DNA of 64,000 nt from Amycolatopsis australiensis (GTDB lineage Bacteria; Actinomycetota; Actinomycetes; Mycobacteriales; Pseudonocardiaceae): the NCBI RefSeq assembly GCF_900119165.1, contig NZ_FPJG01000006.1, forward strand, positions 7,354,001 to 7,418,000. The letters are read 5' to 3'. The notes beneath the pieces are model-generated. The model did no database searches. It was not told where the DNA came from and saw only the letters and a program-made list of their open reading frames with translations. Below, one piece after another: positions 19,908 through 31,117 of this stretch (position 1 is the stretch's first letter; each line of letters begins with the position of its first letter). Both the position numbers and the translations under genes were made by a program.

Positions 19908-22200
19908 CGCGTTCCTTGGCCAGGTCGACGTTCTTCCGGTGGTCGTCGAAGCTGACGGCGAAGCAGGACAGCCCGTTCTTCTCGCACTTGACGAAGTACA
20001 CCCAGTCCCCCGCCACCGGGTGCACCGCGGCTTGGATGGCGTCGGGGCTCGGGACCGAGATGGGCGTCGGGGGCAGCCCGGTGTTCTTGTAGGTGTTGTA
20101 CGCGCCCGCCCGGTTCCGGTCGGCGTCGTTGGTCGCCAGCGTCGGCCGGTCGAGCACGTAGTTGACCGTGGAGTCCATCTGCAGCCGCATGTTGATCGCC
20201 AGCCGGTTGTAGATCACCCGCGAGAGCTTGCCGAAGTCGGCCTTCACCGCCTCGCGTTCGATGATCGACGCGATGATCAGCGTCTGGTACGGCGTCATCC
20301 CGGGACCGGTCGACTGCGGGCTGAGGCCGGCGTTCTGGATGGCCTCGGTGGAGCTGCGCACCAGCTGCCCGATGATCTCCGGCGCGGTCGAGCCGGGCCG
20401 GACGTCGTAGAGGCCCGGCGCGATGAGGCCTTCGAGCCTGCGGTCCTTGCGGTCGGCCTTGTTCGCCGGCTCGATCGCCCAGTCCGGCACGCCGAGCGTC
20501 TTGAGGTCCGCGGCGTCGACGGCCTTGCGCAGGTCGTCGGCGCTGACGCAGGTGCTCTTGCCGTTGAGCTGCGCGCACGACGCCTTCGCCATCAGGCTGA
20601 ACACGCCGGGCGTGACCTTGCCGTCGGGCTGGGTGATGTCGTCGAACTGCGTGTACGGCCGGATCTCCAGCTGGCCGACGCGCGCGGCCGGAGCGGTGAT
20701 GCGGTCGACCGCGCTGGCCCCGGACATGTGCGATTTCATCACGTAGAAGCCGTGCTGGATGCGGGCCAGCTTCGGGTTGTCCTCGCCGGCCTTCACGAAC
20801 GCCTTGCCGCTGGCGACGATGCCGGCGGTGGCGAGCTTCGCGCCGATCGCCGACGTCGAGTCGCCGTCGTCGACCTGGAACAGCACGTCCCCGTCGCCGG
20901 AGCCCTCGTAATCGTCGTAGCCGAAGAAGGCGTTGAAGCCGTACCAGGCGCCGCCCGCGAGCAGGGCGATCACCGCGATCGCGGCGACCCAGCCGAGGGC
21001 GCGCTTGCCGCGCTTCTTCGGTTTCTTCGGCTCTTCCTCGTAGTCGTCGTACTCGTCTTCGTACGCGGCTTCGTCGTAGTCCTCGTAGTCGTCGTAGTCC
21101 GCGTACTGGTCTTCGTCGGCGAAGAAGCCGTCGTCCTGGGGTTCCTCGTGTTCCGCCGGGGGCGGAGGCGCGAGCGCGGGCAGGACGTCGGTGGGCGGCT
21201 CCTGGCGCGCGGGCGGGGGCGGCGGGCGACGGCGGCGCGCGTCATCCGGCGCGCCGCGGCGGGGGTCGGCGTCGGGCTCGAGGGCTGCGCGGCGGCGCGG
21301 CGAGTCGGTGGCCTCGACCGGATCGGCGGGAGCGCGACGCCGGTCCACCGCCTCCGGCACCTCACGACGACGGCGCGACGGCGGCTCCACCGGCTCATCC
21401 CGGAGCCGAGCGACCGGCGCCTCAGCAGCCTCCGGCACCTCACGACGACGGCGCGACCGCGGCTCCACCGGCTCCACCGGCTCATCCCGGAGCCGAGCGA
21501 CCGGCGCCTCAGCAGCCTCCGGCACCTCACGACGGCGACGCGACGGCGGCTCCACCGGCTCATCCCGGAGCCGAGCGACCGGCGCCTCAGCAGCCTCCGG
21601 CACCTCACGACGACGGCGCGACCGCGGCTCCACCGGCTCCTCCGGCGCACCCCGCAGCCGGGCGGCCTGCGCCTCAGCGGCCTCTTCCAGGTCCAGCATC
21701 GCCTGGTGGCGGCGGGCTTCGGCTTCGGCCAGCTCTTCGGGGCTCGGGCGGCGACGGCGGCCTGCCGTCTCGTCCGGGTTCGGGGCGGGCCGGCGGCGGG
21801 GGGCCGGGGGTTCCTCGGGGACCGGGGCGGGCCTGCGGCGGCGCGGGGGCGGTCCGTCGGCGCCTTCGTCGAGGCCGTGGCGGGCGCGCGCGGCGCGGGC
21901 CGGGGCGGCCTGCTGGGCCTGGGGGTCGAACTCGTCTGCGGCCGGCGGCAGGGTGTCCGGTGGCTCGAGCCGGCGACGGCGGCCCGTCGGCGGTGCGTCA
22001 CGGCGCGGGTCGTAGCCCGGCGCCCGGCGGGACGGCTGGGGCAGCTCGTGCGGACCGCTGTGGCGGGACGGCTGCTCGTGGTACCCGCTCGCGCGGGGGT
22101 CCTCGCGGCGTGGCGCGGGCCGGGACGGCGGCGGGGTGGCCGCTCCCGGTTCCCGCAGTCGCCTGCGCCCGCGTTGGGGCTCAGGTGGCTGCTCGTTCAT
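19897..22200 (-). CDS. mltG: Endolytic murein transglycosylase MltG with long repetitive N-terminus
   Basis: 767 residues, about twice the length of E. coli MltG. Residues 1-~400 are a disordered, Arg/Glu/Pro-rich cytoplasmic region; a membrane helix ([20 protein letters not shown]) lies at ~400-420; the YceG/MltG catalytic domain fills the rest, with catalytic Glu in [14 protein letters not shown] (about residue 648) and the end [16 protein letters not shown]. It cuts nascent glycan strands. The N-terminus contains a 26-residue tandem repeat. ATG overlaps the ruvX stop (ATGA); co-transcribed alaS-ruvX-mltG-aroE. Confidence 0.9.
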   Translation of the reverse strand: MNEQPPEPQRGRRRLREPGAATPPPSRPAPRREDPRASGYHEQPSRHSGPHELPQPSRRAPGYDPRRDAPPTGRRRRLEPPDTLPPAADEFDPQAQQAAPARAARARHGLDEGADGPPPRRRRPAPVPEEPPAPRRRPAPNPDETAGRRRRPSPEELAEAEARRHQAMLDLEEAAEAQAARLRGAPEEPVEPRSRRRREVPEAAEAPVARLRDEPVEPPSRRRREVPEAAEAPVARLRDEPVEPVEPRSRRRREVPEAAEAPVARLRDEPVEPPSRRRREVPEAVDRRRAPADPVEATDSPRRRAALEPDADPRRGAPDDARRRRPPPPPARQEPPTDVLPALAPPPPAEHEEPQDDGFFADEDQYADYDDYEDYDEAAYEDEYDDYEEEPKKPKKRGKRALGWVAAIAVIALLAGGAWYGFNAFFGYDDYEGSGDGDVLFQVDDGDSTSAIGAKLATAGIVASGKAFVKAGEDNPKLARIQHGFYVMKSHMSGASAVDRITAPAARVGQLEIRPYTQFDDITQPDGKVTPGVFSLMAKASCAQLNGKSTCVSADDLRKAVDAADLKTLGVPDWAIEPANKADRKDRRLEGLIAPGLYDVRPGSTAPEIIGQLVRSSTEAIQNAGLSPQSTGPGMTPYQTLIIASIIEREAVKADFGKLSRVIYNRLAINMRLQMDSTVNYVLDRPTLATNDADRNRAGAYNTYKNTGLPPTPISVPSPDAIQAAVHPVAGDWVYFVKCEKNGLSCFAVSFDDHRKNVDLAKERGVF
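21349..21640 (-). repeat. In-frame 78-bp tandem repeats in mltG
   Basis: About four near-identical 78-bp units (one with a 9-bp insertion) encoding units like [20 protein letters not shown] at about residues 187-284 of MltG. The DNA identity between units is very high, which suggests recent expansion. Upstream parts of the tail carry older, diverged copies. Confidence 0.88.
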
Positions 22201-22658
22201 CGGTCTCCCTCCCGGGCGCGGTGCGCTGCGGCGGCGTCGATCCAGGCCTGCAGGATCTCGACGGCGGCGGCCTGGTCGACCACCGCACGCTGCTTGCGGC
22301 CCTTGACCCCGCGCTGGGAGAGGATGCGGGATGCGGTGACCGTGGTCAGCCGCTCGTCGCCCAGCCGGACCGGCACGGGCGCGATGCGCCCGGCCAGGCG
22401 TTCAGAATACGCGATGGCCAGCTCGGCCGCCGGACCCTGCCGGTTGGCGAGCGTCCTCGGCAGTCCCACGATCACCTCGACCACCTCGTGCTCGGTGACG
22501 AGGGCGGCCAGCTGGTCCAGATCACTGTCGTCGGTCGCATCGCGGGAGAGGGTAACCAATGGCGACGCCAGCATGGGGGCCGGATCGCTCAGCGCCACCC
22601 CGACCCGGACGGATCCGACATCCACACCGAGCCGGCGTCCGCGCCCCGGATCGTCCAC
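22197..22658 (-). CDS. ruvX: RuvX/YqgF-family Holliday-junction-resolvase-like nuclease
   Basis: 153 residues from the GTG at 22658. RNase H-like fold: [19 protein letters not shown] (first Asp), [15 protein letters not shown] (Glu/strand), [13 protein letters not shown] and [15 protein letters not shown] (last Asp). Family acts in 16S rRNA 5' processing and possibly recombination. The mycobacterial homologue has a DRPG...DPGRGRRLG leader, and the same sequence continues upstream here to a TTG at 22697, so the true start may be there, overlapping the alaS stop. A hairpin surrounds the GTG. Confidence 0.88.
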   Translation of the reverse strand: MDDPGRGRRLGVDVGSVRVGVALSDPAPMLASPLVTLSRDATDDSDLDQLAALVTEHEVVEVIVGLPRTLANRQGPAAELAIAYSERLAGRIAPVPVRLGDERLTTVTASRILSQRGVKGRKQRAVVDQAAAVEILQAWIDAAAAHRAREGDR

Positions 22659-22678
22659 GCCGGGACGATCCGGGGCGC
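22641..22678. other. 16-bp perfect inverted repeat around the ruvX start
   Basis: Arms GCGCCCCGGATCGTCC (22641-22656) and GGACGATCCGGGGCGC (22663-22678) with a 6-nt loop. The GTG start of ruvX (22656-22658) lies at the edge of the loop. It could be a terminator/attenuator between alaS and ruvX or a start-site-masking hairpin. Confidence 0.7.
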
Positions 22679-22689
22679 GGTTTCCGCGG

Positions 22690-25350
<2,661 letters not shown>

Positions 25351-25423
25351 GGGTCAGTCCTTGTGGCTGGTGACGAAGAACGAGGTCGGCGGCGACGGCG
25401 AAGGGGTTCCGGGCAGGCCCGGA

Positions 25424-25720
25424 TCAGCCCTCCGCCCGGCGAGCTCGCCGGACCGGGCGCCGGGCGTGCCGGCCCTCGGCGCGGGGCGCCGTCACGCCCG
25501 CCCGCTCCTCGACCATGTCGTGCAACTCCTGCTCCCGCTCGTTCATGCCCGCGCGCACCTCGGCGCCGAACGAACCCACGGCGCCGGCCAGCTCGCGCAC
25601 GGCGTCCCCCAGGTTCGATGCTAACCCGGCCGGAGTGGCCTGACGAGCCGTTTCGGCGGCCTTGCGGGACAGGGCGACGCCGGCGACCACGCCGACGCCG
25701 AGCCAGAACAGCCGCCTCAT
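25424..25720 (-). CDS. Small hypothetical protein (DUF6167-like) upstream of alaS
   Basis: 98 residues. One N-terminal hydrophobic segment (FWLGVGVVAGVALS), then an amphipathic helix and a basic C-terminus (RHARRPVRRARRAEG). Position between a DUF948 gene and alaS matches a conserved actinobacterial arrangement; the family name is from memory. ATG overlaps the DUF948 stop by 4 nt. Function unknown. Confidence 0.7.
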   Translation of the reverse strand: MRRLFWLGVGVVAGVALSRKAAETARQATPAGLASNLGDAVRELAGAVGSFGAEVRAGMNEREQELHDMVEERAGVTAPRAEGRHARRPVRRARRAEG

Positions 25721-26103
25721 TTGCCGGCCTTCCTCGCGGCCTTCAGCGCGCTCTTCTTCCGGCGCGCCTTGATCGCCTTGCTGACCCCGTAGGACAGCGC
25801 CGCCGTCTTCACCAGCGGGCCGCCCAGGGTCGCGGTGAACACCGACGCCAGCGCGGAGACGTTCCCGGTGACCGCCTGCGCGTTCGCGGTGATCCCGTCG
25901 ACCCGTTCGAGCTGGGTGTTCACGTGCGTGATCGTCTCGTTCGCGCCGATCAGCAGCGGATCGGTGTTGCTGTTGGTGCGCTCGATCGCCTCGGTGGCCG
26001 CGTCCAGCGTCTTGCCGAGCTTGATCAGCGGGATCGCCAGCAGGACGACCAGCACCACGAATGCTCCTGCGGCGATCAGCGCGGCGATCTGCCCTGCTGA
26101 CAC
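25717..26103 (-). CDS. DUF948 membrane-associated protein
   Basis: 128 residues from GTG 26103, chosen because GAGGAG sits about 7 nt upstream; an in-frame start 18 nt further upstream is less well placed. N-terminal membrane helix (FVVLVVLLAIPLIKLG), then a helical DUF948-type segment and a Lys/Arg-rich end. General-stress-type proteins of this family are membrane anchored; role here unknown. First gene of the DUF948-DUF6167-alaS group. Confidence 0.75.
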   Translation of the reverse strand: MSAGQIAALIAAGAFVVLVVLLAIPLIKLGKTLDAATEAIERTNSNTDPLLIGANETITHVNTQLERVDGITANAQAVTGNVSALASVFTATLGGPLVKTAALSYGVSKAIKARRKKSALKAARKAGK

Positions 26104-26255
26104 GGGCCCTCCTCGGTTCACAGGTCGGTGTTCGCGTTTGTCACGGGACGTGAGGTGCCGATGAGGTTACCGCCTGGCCGGGTTCCCGACCGGGTCACCC
26201 CGCGCGGGTGGGAAAACGCCTCGCCGCCGGGCGGCCCGGGCGGTACACCTGGGCG

Positions 26256-27137
26256 ATGGGACACGACGACGGACCTTCCCGCCGGGTGCTCGCCGGGCCG
26301 GGCGGCGCGGCGGCCGACGTGCTCGCGGCGTTGCCCGGCGCCGACCTGACCACGGTCCAGCTGGAGGTGGCGCGCCGCCGGGCCGCCCGGCTGAGCGGGC
26401 CCGCCGTGCTGCGCCGGCACCGGGAGGACCGGTTCGCGGCGCCGAGCCCGCTGCCGCCGGCGCTGCTGCGCCGGGTCGAGGACGCGCTCCTGTCCGCGGC
26501 TTCGGCGTTCGACCCGGTGACGCTGTCGCCGCTGGTTCCGCTGGGGACGCATTCGGTGGTGACCGGGCTGGCCCAGCACCGGGTGGTGCCGACCGGCCGC
26601 GGCACCGAGGTCGCCGCGGATCCCACGACGGGCCTGGCCCTGGAGGCGGCGGTCCGGCGCGCCGGGGACGGCGTCGTCCGCCTGGCGGCGGTTCAGCGCG
26701 TGGTCCGCGCCCAGCACGTCGAGCGGGCCGGGCTGTTCGCGCACTTCTCCCTGTTCGGCGCGGTGACGGCCGGGCGGGACCGCGGCGCCCTGCGGTTCGA
26801 GCGGGCGGCGGTGGCCGAGCACGCCCGGCTGATGGTGGCGGGCTGCCGCGCGCTGGGCGCCACCGCGGTCTCACTCGGTGTGACGGTGCTCGATCCCCGG
26901 TTCGAGGGCCTGCTCGACGACGTCGACGTGCCGGTCCACGCGTTCCCGGAGCGCGAAGGCGGGCGCGGCGGGTACTACGAGGGCCTCTGCTTCAAGGTGT
27001 ACGCGTCCTTCGGCGGCGAGGTGGCCGACGTCGGCGACGGCGGCTTCACGCCGTGGACGCGCAGGCTGCTCGGCAACGCGAAGGAGCGGCTCATGACGAG
27101 CGGCCTCGGCGTCGACCGTCTCGCGACGCTCCTCTAA
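26256..27137 (+). CDS. Unrecognised protein, possibly a class II aaRS-like (HisRS/HisZ-like) paralogue
   Basis: 293 residues, cytoplasmic. Not recognised as a named family. Some features recall the core of histidyl-tRNA synthetase/HisZ: a beta-hairpin region (GLFAHFSLFGAVTAGRD) like motif 2, and an end (MTSGLGVDRLATLL) like motif 3 of class II synthetases (G-hydrophobic-G-hydrophobic-D/E-R). Adenylate-site arginines are not clear, so catalysis is doubtful. ATG 26256 is used. Its stop overlaps the stop of the converging dehydrogenase by 3 nt (taa/cta). Confidence 0.5.
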   Translation: MGHDDGPSRRVLAGPGGAAADVLAALPGADLTTVQLEVARRRAARLSGPAVLRRHREDRFAAPSPLPPALLRRVEDALLSAASAFDPVTLSPLVPLGTHSVVTGLAQHRVVPTGRGTEVAADPTTGLALEAAVRRAGDGVVRLAAVQRVVRAQHVERAGLFAHFSLFGAVTAGRDRGALRFERAAVAEHARLMVAGCRALGATAVSLGVTVLDPRFEGLLDDVDVPVHAFPEREGGRGGYYEGLCFKVYASFGGEVADVGDGGFTPWTRRLLGNAKERLMTSGLGVDRLATLL

Positions 27138-27979
27138 CGCTCTTTGAGCACCGCGCGGTAGAGCGCGGCCATGTCCTCGTCGCCGTGGCCGGCTTCCACC
27201 GCCGCTTCCAGGTGCGCGAGGACGGCGCGAGCGCCCGCCACGTCGACGTCGCCGGCCGCCGCCTCCACCACCAGGCGCGCGTCCTTCGCCGCCAGGCCCG
27301 CCGGGAACGACGCCGGGAACTCGCCCGCCAGCATCGCCGCGCCCTTGAGGTGCGCGTAGCCCACGTCGAGGCCGCCGCCCTTGATCGTCTCCAGGAACAG
27401 CGCCGGATCCAGGTCCAGCGCGCGGGCCAGGGCGAGGCTCTCGGCCGTCGCGTTCGTCAGCGCGAGCACCCACGCGTTGAGCACCAGCTTGAGGCGGCTG
27501 CCCCGGCCGGCGGGGCCGAGCCACAGCGTCTTCATCGCGACCGCGTCGAACACCGGCGTCGCCTTCGGCCGGGCTTCCTCCGGGCCGGACGCCAGCACCT
27601 GCAGCTGGGCCTGCTCCGCGGGTTGCCGCGTGCCGAGCACCGGCGCGTCGACGAACACCACGCCCGCCTTCTCCGCCGTCGCGGCCAGGCGGTCGGTCCA
27701 GTCCAGCCCGACTGTGCTCATCTGCAGCCACAACGTGCCCGACGCGGGCGAAGCGGCTTCGAACGCTTCGGCGACCGCGGGGCCGTCGGCGAGCATCGTC
27801 ACGAGGATGTCCGCGCCTTCGGCCGCCGATGCCGCCGAACCGGCGACCGTGGCGACGTCGGCGAGGGGCTCGGCCTTCGCCCGGGTCCGGTTCCAGACCC
27901 GGACGTCGAGGCCCGCCTTCGCGATGTTGGCCGCCATCGGCGCGCCCATGATTCCGGTTCCGAGAAACGCGACGCTCAT
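27134..27979 (-). CDS. NAD(P)-dependent dehydrogenase, 3-hydroxyisobutyrate family
   Basis: 281 residues. N-terminal dinucleotide loop VAFLGTGIMGAPMAANI, substrate-binding MSTVG (with the rare ACA codon), and catalytic Lys in GRGSRLKLVLNAWVLAL. The beta-hydroxyacid dehydrogenase family includes 3-hydroxyisobutyrate and tartronate semialdehyde reductases; exact substrate unknown. Followed by nothing on the same strand; 40 bp downstream of the VOC gene. Confidence 0.87.
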   Translation of the reverse strand: MSVAFLGTGIMGAPMAANIAKAGLDVRVWNRTRAKAEPLADVATVAGSAASAAEGADILVTMLADGPAVAEAFEAASPASGTLWLQMSTVGLDWTDRLAATAEKAGVVFVDAPVLGTRQPAEQAQLQVLASGPEEARPKATPVFDAVAMKTLWLGPAGRGSRLKLVLNAWVLALTNATAESLALARALDLDPALFLETIKGGGLDVGYAHLKGAAMLAGEFPASFPAGLAAKDARLVVEAAAGDVDVAGARAVLAHLEAAVEAGHGDEDMAALYRAVLKER

Positions 27980-28019
27980 GTCCCCATCGTGCCGAACGCG
28001 GGGGCGGCCCGCAGTCCGG

Positions 28020-28397
28020 TCAGTAGTCGCCGAGGAGGCAGAACGGGTGCCCGGCCGGGTCGGCGTAGACGCGCCAGCCGCGGCCGCCGAGGTCGGGGTC
28101 GAGCAGCCGGCCGCCGTGCCGCAGCACGACCTGGTGCGACTCGCGGAAGTCGTCGACTTCGAAGTCGAGGTGGAACTGCTGCGGGAAGGCCGGGTCCGGC
28201 CAGCGCGGCGGCCGGTAGTCCAGCGACCGCTGGAAGCCGAGGACGATCCCGGTGACGTGCAGGGTGGACCAGTCCTCGTCGACCCGCCACCGCGGGTCCG
28301 GCCGGTCCACCTCACCGCCGAGCAGGGCCTGGTAGAAGCGGGCGAGCACGAGCGGCTCCGGGCAGTCCAGGACGATGCACTGCAGCGTCGCGGGCAC
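28020..28397 (-). CDS. VOC-family (glyoxalase-like) protein
   Basis: 125 residues, two beta-alpha-beta-beta-beta units: LQCIVLDCPEPLVLARFYQ at the start and FHLDFEVDDFRESHQVVLRH, ending VYADPAGHPFCLLGDY. GTG start. Same strand as the dehydrogenase and 40 bp upstream of it, so possibly one transcript. Metal ligands and substrate not assignable. Confidence 0.82.
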   Translation of the reverse strand: MPATLQCIVLDCPEPLVLARFYQALLGGEVDRPDPRWRVDEDWSTLHVTGIVLGFQRSLDYRPPRWPDPAFPQQFHLDFEVDDFRESHQVVLRHGGRLLDPDLGGRGWRVYADPAGHPFCLLGDY

Positions 28398-28833
28398 GGG
28401 TAAGCCTCCTGCGGTCGCGGCGGCCCTCCCCTGGCGCGGGCCACCTCAAGTGGCGAAGCCTACGAAACCCGATGATCTTGCCCGCGGCGGCCCGCCCTGG
28501 TGATCACTGCGGGTGGCGGTGGGTGGCGGTGTTGGGCCAGGTGGGCGGCCCCGGCCGGAGCGGGGCGTGTTCCGTCGGTGGCGGGTGGCGGGGCCGCCAG
28601 GTCGTGGGCTGCCTTGGGCCAGGGCAGGCCGGGCCGGTCCGGCGGCGAGCGGCGGCGCGGCCCTGGCCCTGGTGGAGGCGCGGCCCCGCCGGCGGTGGGT
28701 GGCGTCGCGCGCGGCCTTCGCCGGGGCGTGGCTCGCCGCCCCGGCGGTTCAGTTCTGACCGCCGATCGCACTGCTTCGGGACTCGGTGTGTGGGCTCGTC
28801 GCCCCGGCCCCACCAGCCCAGCCCCCGGCCGCG
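28398..28833. other. 436-bp gene-free stretch with a partial copy of the rarA 3' end
   Basis: Overlapping open frames in both directions look like high-GC artefacts. Around 28747-28785 the sequence TCAGTTCTGACCGCCGATCG...GCTTCGGGAC closely repeats the rarA end at 28836-28872 (TCAGTTCTGGCCGCGGATCG...GCTTCGGGAC), but out of frame. The rest has GT-rich short repeats (GTGGCGGTGGGTGGCGGTG near 28511) and nothing else recognisable. Confidence 0.6.
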
Positions 28834-30252
28834 TCAGTTCTGGCCGCGGATCGTCCGGCGCAGCTTCGGGACCCGCTCGGCCAGCGTCCGCTCCGCACCG
28901 CGCTGGGTCGGCTCGTAATAGTCCCGGCCCACCAGCTCGTCCGGCGGGTACTGCTGGGCCAGCACGCCTTCCGGCACGTTGTGCGGGTAGCGGTACCCCT
29001 GGGCGTTGCCGAGCTTCTTGGCGCCCGCGTAATGGCCGTCGCGCAGGTGTGGCGGGACCGTGCCCGCCAGCCCTGCCCGGACGTCGGCCAGTGCCGCGTC
29101 GATGCCCGTGATCACCGCGTTCGACTTCGGGGCCGTCGCCAGGTGGATCGTCGCCTGCGCCAGTGCCAGCCTGCCCTCCGGCATGCCGATGAACTGCACC
29201 GCGTGCGCGGCCGCGACCGCCGACTGCAGCGCCGTCGGGTCGGCCATCCCGATGTCCTCGCTCGCGTGCACGACCAGCCGCCGCGCGAGGAAGCGCGGGT
29301 CCTCGCCCGCCTCGATCATCCGGGCCAGGTAATGCAGCGCCGCGTCCACATCGGACCCGCGGATCGACTTGATGAACGCGCTGATCACGTCGTAGTGCTG
29401 GTCGCCGTCGCGGTCGTAGCGCACCGCCGCCTTGTCCACTGTGGACTCGACGATGGCCAGGTCGATGGTCTTCGCCTCGGTGGCCGACGCCGCGTCCGCC
29501 GCCGCTTCGAGGGCCGTGAGCGCGCGCCGGGCGTCGCCGCCGGCGAGCCGGACGAGGTGGGCCCGCGCGTCCCCGGTCAGCGTCAGCTCGCCCGCCAGGC
29601 CGCGCTCGTCGGTCAGCGCCCGCTCGATCAGCTGGGTGATGTCTTCGTCGGTCAGCGGACGCAGCTGCAGCACCAGTGACCGCGACAGCAGCGGTGAAAC
29701 GACCGAGAACGACGGGTTCTCGGTGGTCGCCGCCACCAGCAGCACCGTGCGGTCCTCGACCGCGCCGAGCAGCGCGTCCTGCTGCGTCTTGGAGAACCGG
29801 TGGACCTCGTCGATGAACAGCACGGTGTTCTCGGCGTTGTACTGGCGCCGCCGCCGCGCCTCCTCGATGACGCCGCGCACCTCCTTGACGCCGGCCGAGA
29901 GCGCCGACATCGCGACGAACCGGCGGCCGGTGGCGATCGAGACGAGGTTGGCCAGCGTCGTCTTGCCCGTGCCGGGCGGGCCGTAGAGCAGCACCGAGGC
30001 CGGCGCGGCCCCTTCGACCAGCCGCCGCAGCGGCGCCCCTTCGCGCAGCAGGTGCTGCTGGCCGACGACCTCGTCGAGCGAGCGCGGCCGCATCCGCACG
30101 GCCAGCGGCGAGCTGGCCGGATCCGCCTGCGGTTCCGCGGCCGCGTTCGACCCCGTGCGCTCCGGCGGCGGCCCGATGTCGGCGTTCGCCGGAGGGAATG
30201 CCGGCTCCGCGGAGAAGAGTGCGTCGCCGGGGAAGAGCTCGTCCTGTGCCAC
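28834..30252 (-). CDS. rarA: Replication-associated recombination protein A (RarA/MgsA, AAA+ ATPase)
   Basis: 472 residues. Walker [14 protein letters not shown], Walker [12 protein letters not shown], sensor/arginine finger region [20 protein letters not shown] and the C-terminal tetramerisation part ([26 protein letters not shown]). Acts at stalled forks. GTG start at 30252; an ~50-residue acidic/Pro leader precedes [17 protein letters not shown]. Contains the GTCCACTGTGGAC palindrome at 29434. Divergent from the TetR gene. Confidence 0.95.
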   Translation of the reverse strand: MAQDELFPGDALFSAEPAFPPANADIGPPPERTGSNAAAEPQADPASSPLAVRMRPRSLDEVVGQQHLLREGAPLRRLVEGAAPASVLLYGPPGTGKTTLANLVSIATGRRFVAMSALSAGVKEVRGVIEEARRRRQYNAENTVLFIDEVHRFSKTQQDALLGAVEDRTVLLVAATTENPSFSVVSPLLSRSLVLQLRPLTDEDITQLIERALTDERGLAGELTLTGDARAHLVRLAGGDARRALTALEAAADAASATEAKTIDLAIVESTVDKAAVRYDRDGDQHYDVISAFIKSIRGSDVDAALHYLARMIEAGEDPRFLARRLVVHASEDIGMADPTALQSAVAAAHAVQFIGMPEGRLALAQATIHLATAPKSNAVITGIDAALADVRAGLAGTVPPHLRDGHYAGAKKLGNAQGYRYPHNVPEGVLAQQYPPDELVGRDYYEPTQRGAERTLAERVPKLRRTIRGQN

Positions 30253-30323
30253 ACCGATGACGTTAACCGAAGCCACCGACAGAACCGCTTGCCCCGGTGC
30301 CACGATCGGCGCTACCGTCGTGA

Positions 30324-30363
30324 TGACTGGTTGACCGAACGTGCCATTCTGGTCAACCAGTCA
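30324..30363. promoter_or_regulatory. Long inverted-repeat operator upstream of the TetR-P450 pair
   Basis: TGACTGGTTGACC (30324-30336) and GGTCAACCAGTCA (30351-30363), 13-bp perfect arms, 14-nt spacer. It ends 30 bp before the TetR start and lies in the rarA/TetR intergenic region, so it is most likely the TetR binding site and could touch both divergent promoters. Confidence 0.82.
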
Positions 30364-30393
30364 ATCGCTCGACGAACCCGCAGGTGGAGCCGC

Positions 30394-31089
30394 ATGAGTC
30401 ATCCGAACCGCGAACGCGCCGACCGCATCCTCGACGCGGCGGGCGAGCTGCTGCTGCGCATGGGCTACCGCAAGGTGGCCGTCGACGACATCGCGCGCGC
30501 GGTCGGCATCGGCAAGGGCACCGTCTACCTGCACTGGCGCAACAAGGAGCTGCTGTTCCAGGCGCTGATGCTGCGCGAGTCCGCCGACTCGACCGACGAG
30601 ATCCTGGCCGGGATCAAGGCCGACCCGGCGATGATCCTGCCGCACCGGATGATCCCGGCGTCGTTCCTCGTGACGCACCGCCGTCCGCTGGTGATGGCCA
30701 TGCTGCGCGGCAACGCCGAGATGTTCGGCTCGATGGGCGACCTCGCGCTGAAGAAGCAGCAGGACGAGCTGCGCACGCAGTTCGAGGAGACGATGCTGCG
30801 GCACGGCCTCGTCCGCTCGGACGTGCCGAACCTGTCCTTCGCGCTCAACGCCACGACCGTCGGCTTCTACTTCGGCGGCACGCTCACCGACGAGTTCGAC
30901 GGCATCACCCCGGAAGCGAAGGCGGAAGTCCTCGCGTACGTCATCCGCACCGCGTTCGAGCCGCCCGGGGAGCCCGATCCCCTCGCGGTCGCGGAGGTGG
31001 CGGCGGAATTGAGTTCGGCGCTCGAGGCGCTCGTCTCGGGCTACCGGAAAGGGATCTACGCACACGATCCCACCAGGGCACCCGGCTGA
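30394..31089 (+). CDS. TetR-family transcriptional regulator
   Basis: 231 residues. N-terminal HTH: RADRILDAAGELLLRMGYRK followed by VDDIARAVGIGKGTVYLHW (residues ~20-48). The C-terminal ligand domain is unassigned. ATG 30394. It precedes the P450 gene by 28 nt, and the operator noted above lies just upstream, so it probably autoregulates and controls the P450. Confidence 0.9.
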   Translation: MSHPNRERADRILDAAGELLLRMGYRKVAVDDIARAVGIGKGTVYLHWRNKELLFQALMLRESADSTDEILAGIKADPAMILPHRMIPASFLVTHRRPLVMAMLRGNAEMFGSMGDLALKKQQDELRTQFEETMLRHGLVRSDVPNLSFALNATTVGFYFGGTLTDEFDGITPEAKAEVLAYVIRTAFEPPGEPDPLAVAEVAAELSSALEALVSGYRKGIYAHDPTRAPG

Positions 31090-31117
31090 TCCGGGGCCAA
31101 CAGGGGAAGGGGCGGAA

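Noticed and set aside
28460..28813. 117-codon ORF between VOC and rarA
   Set aside because: Pro/Arg-rich low complexity, no homology seen, overlapping frames in other directions are equally long.
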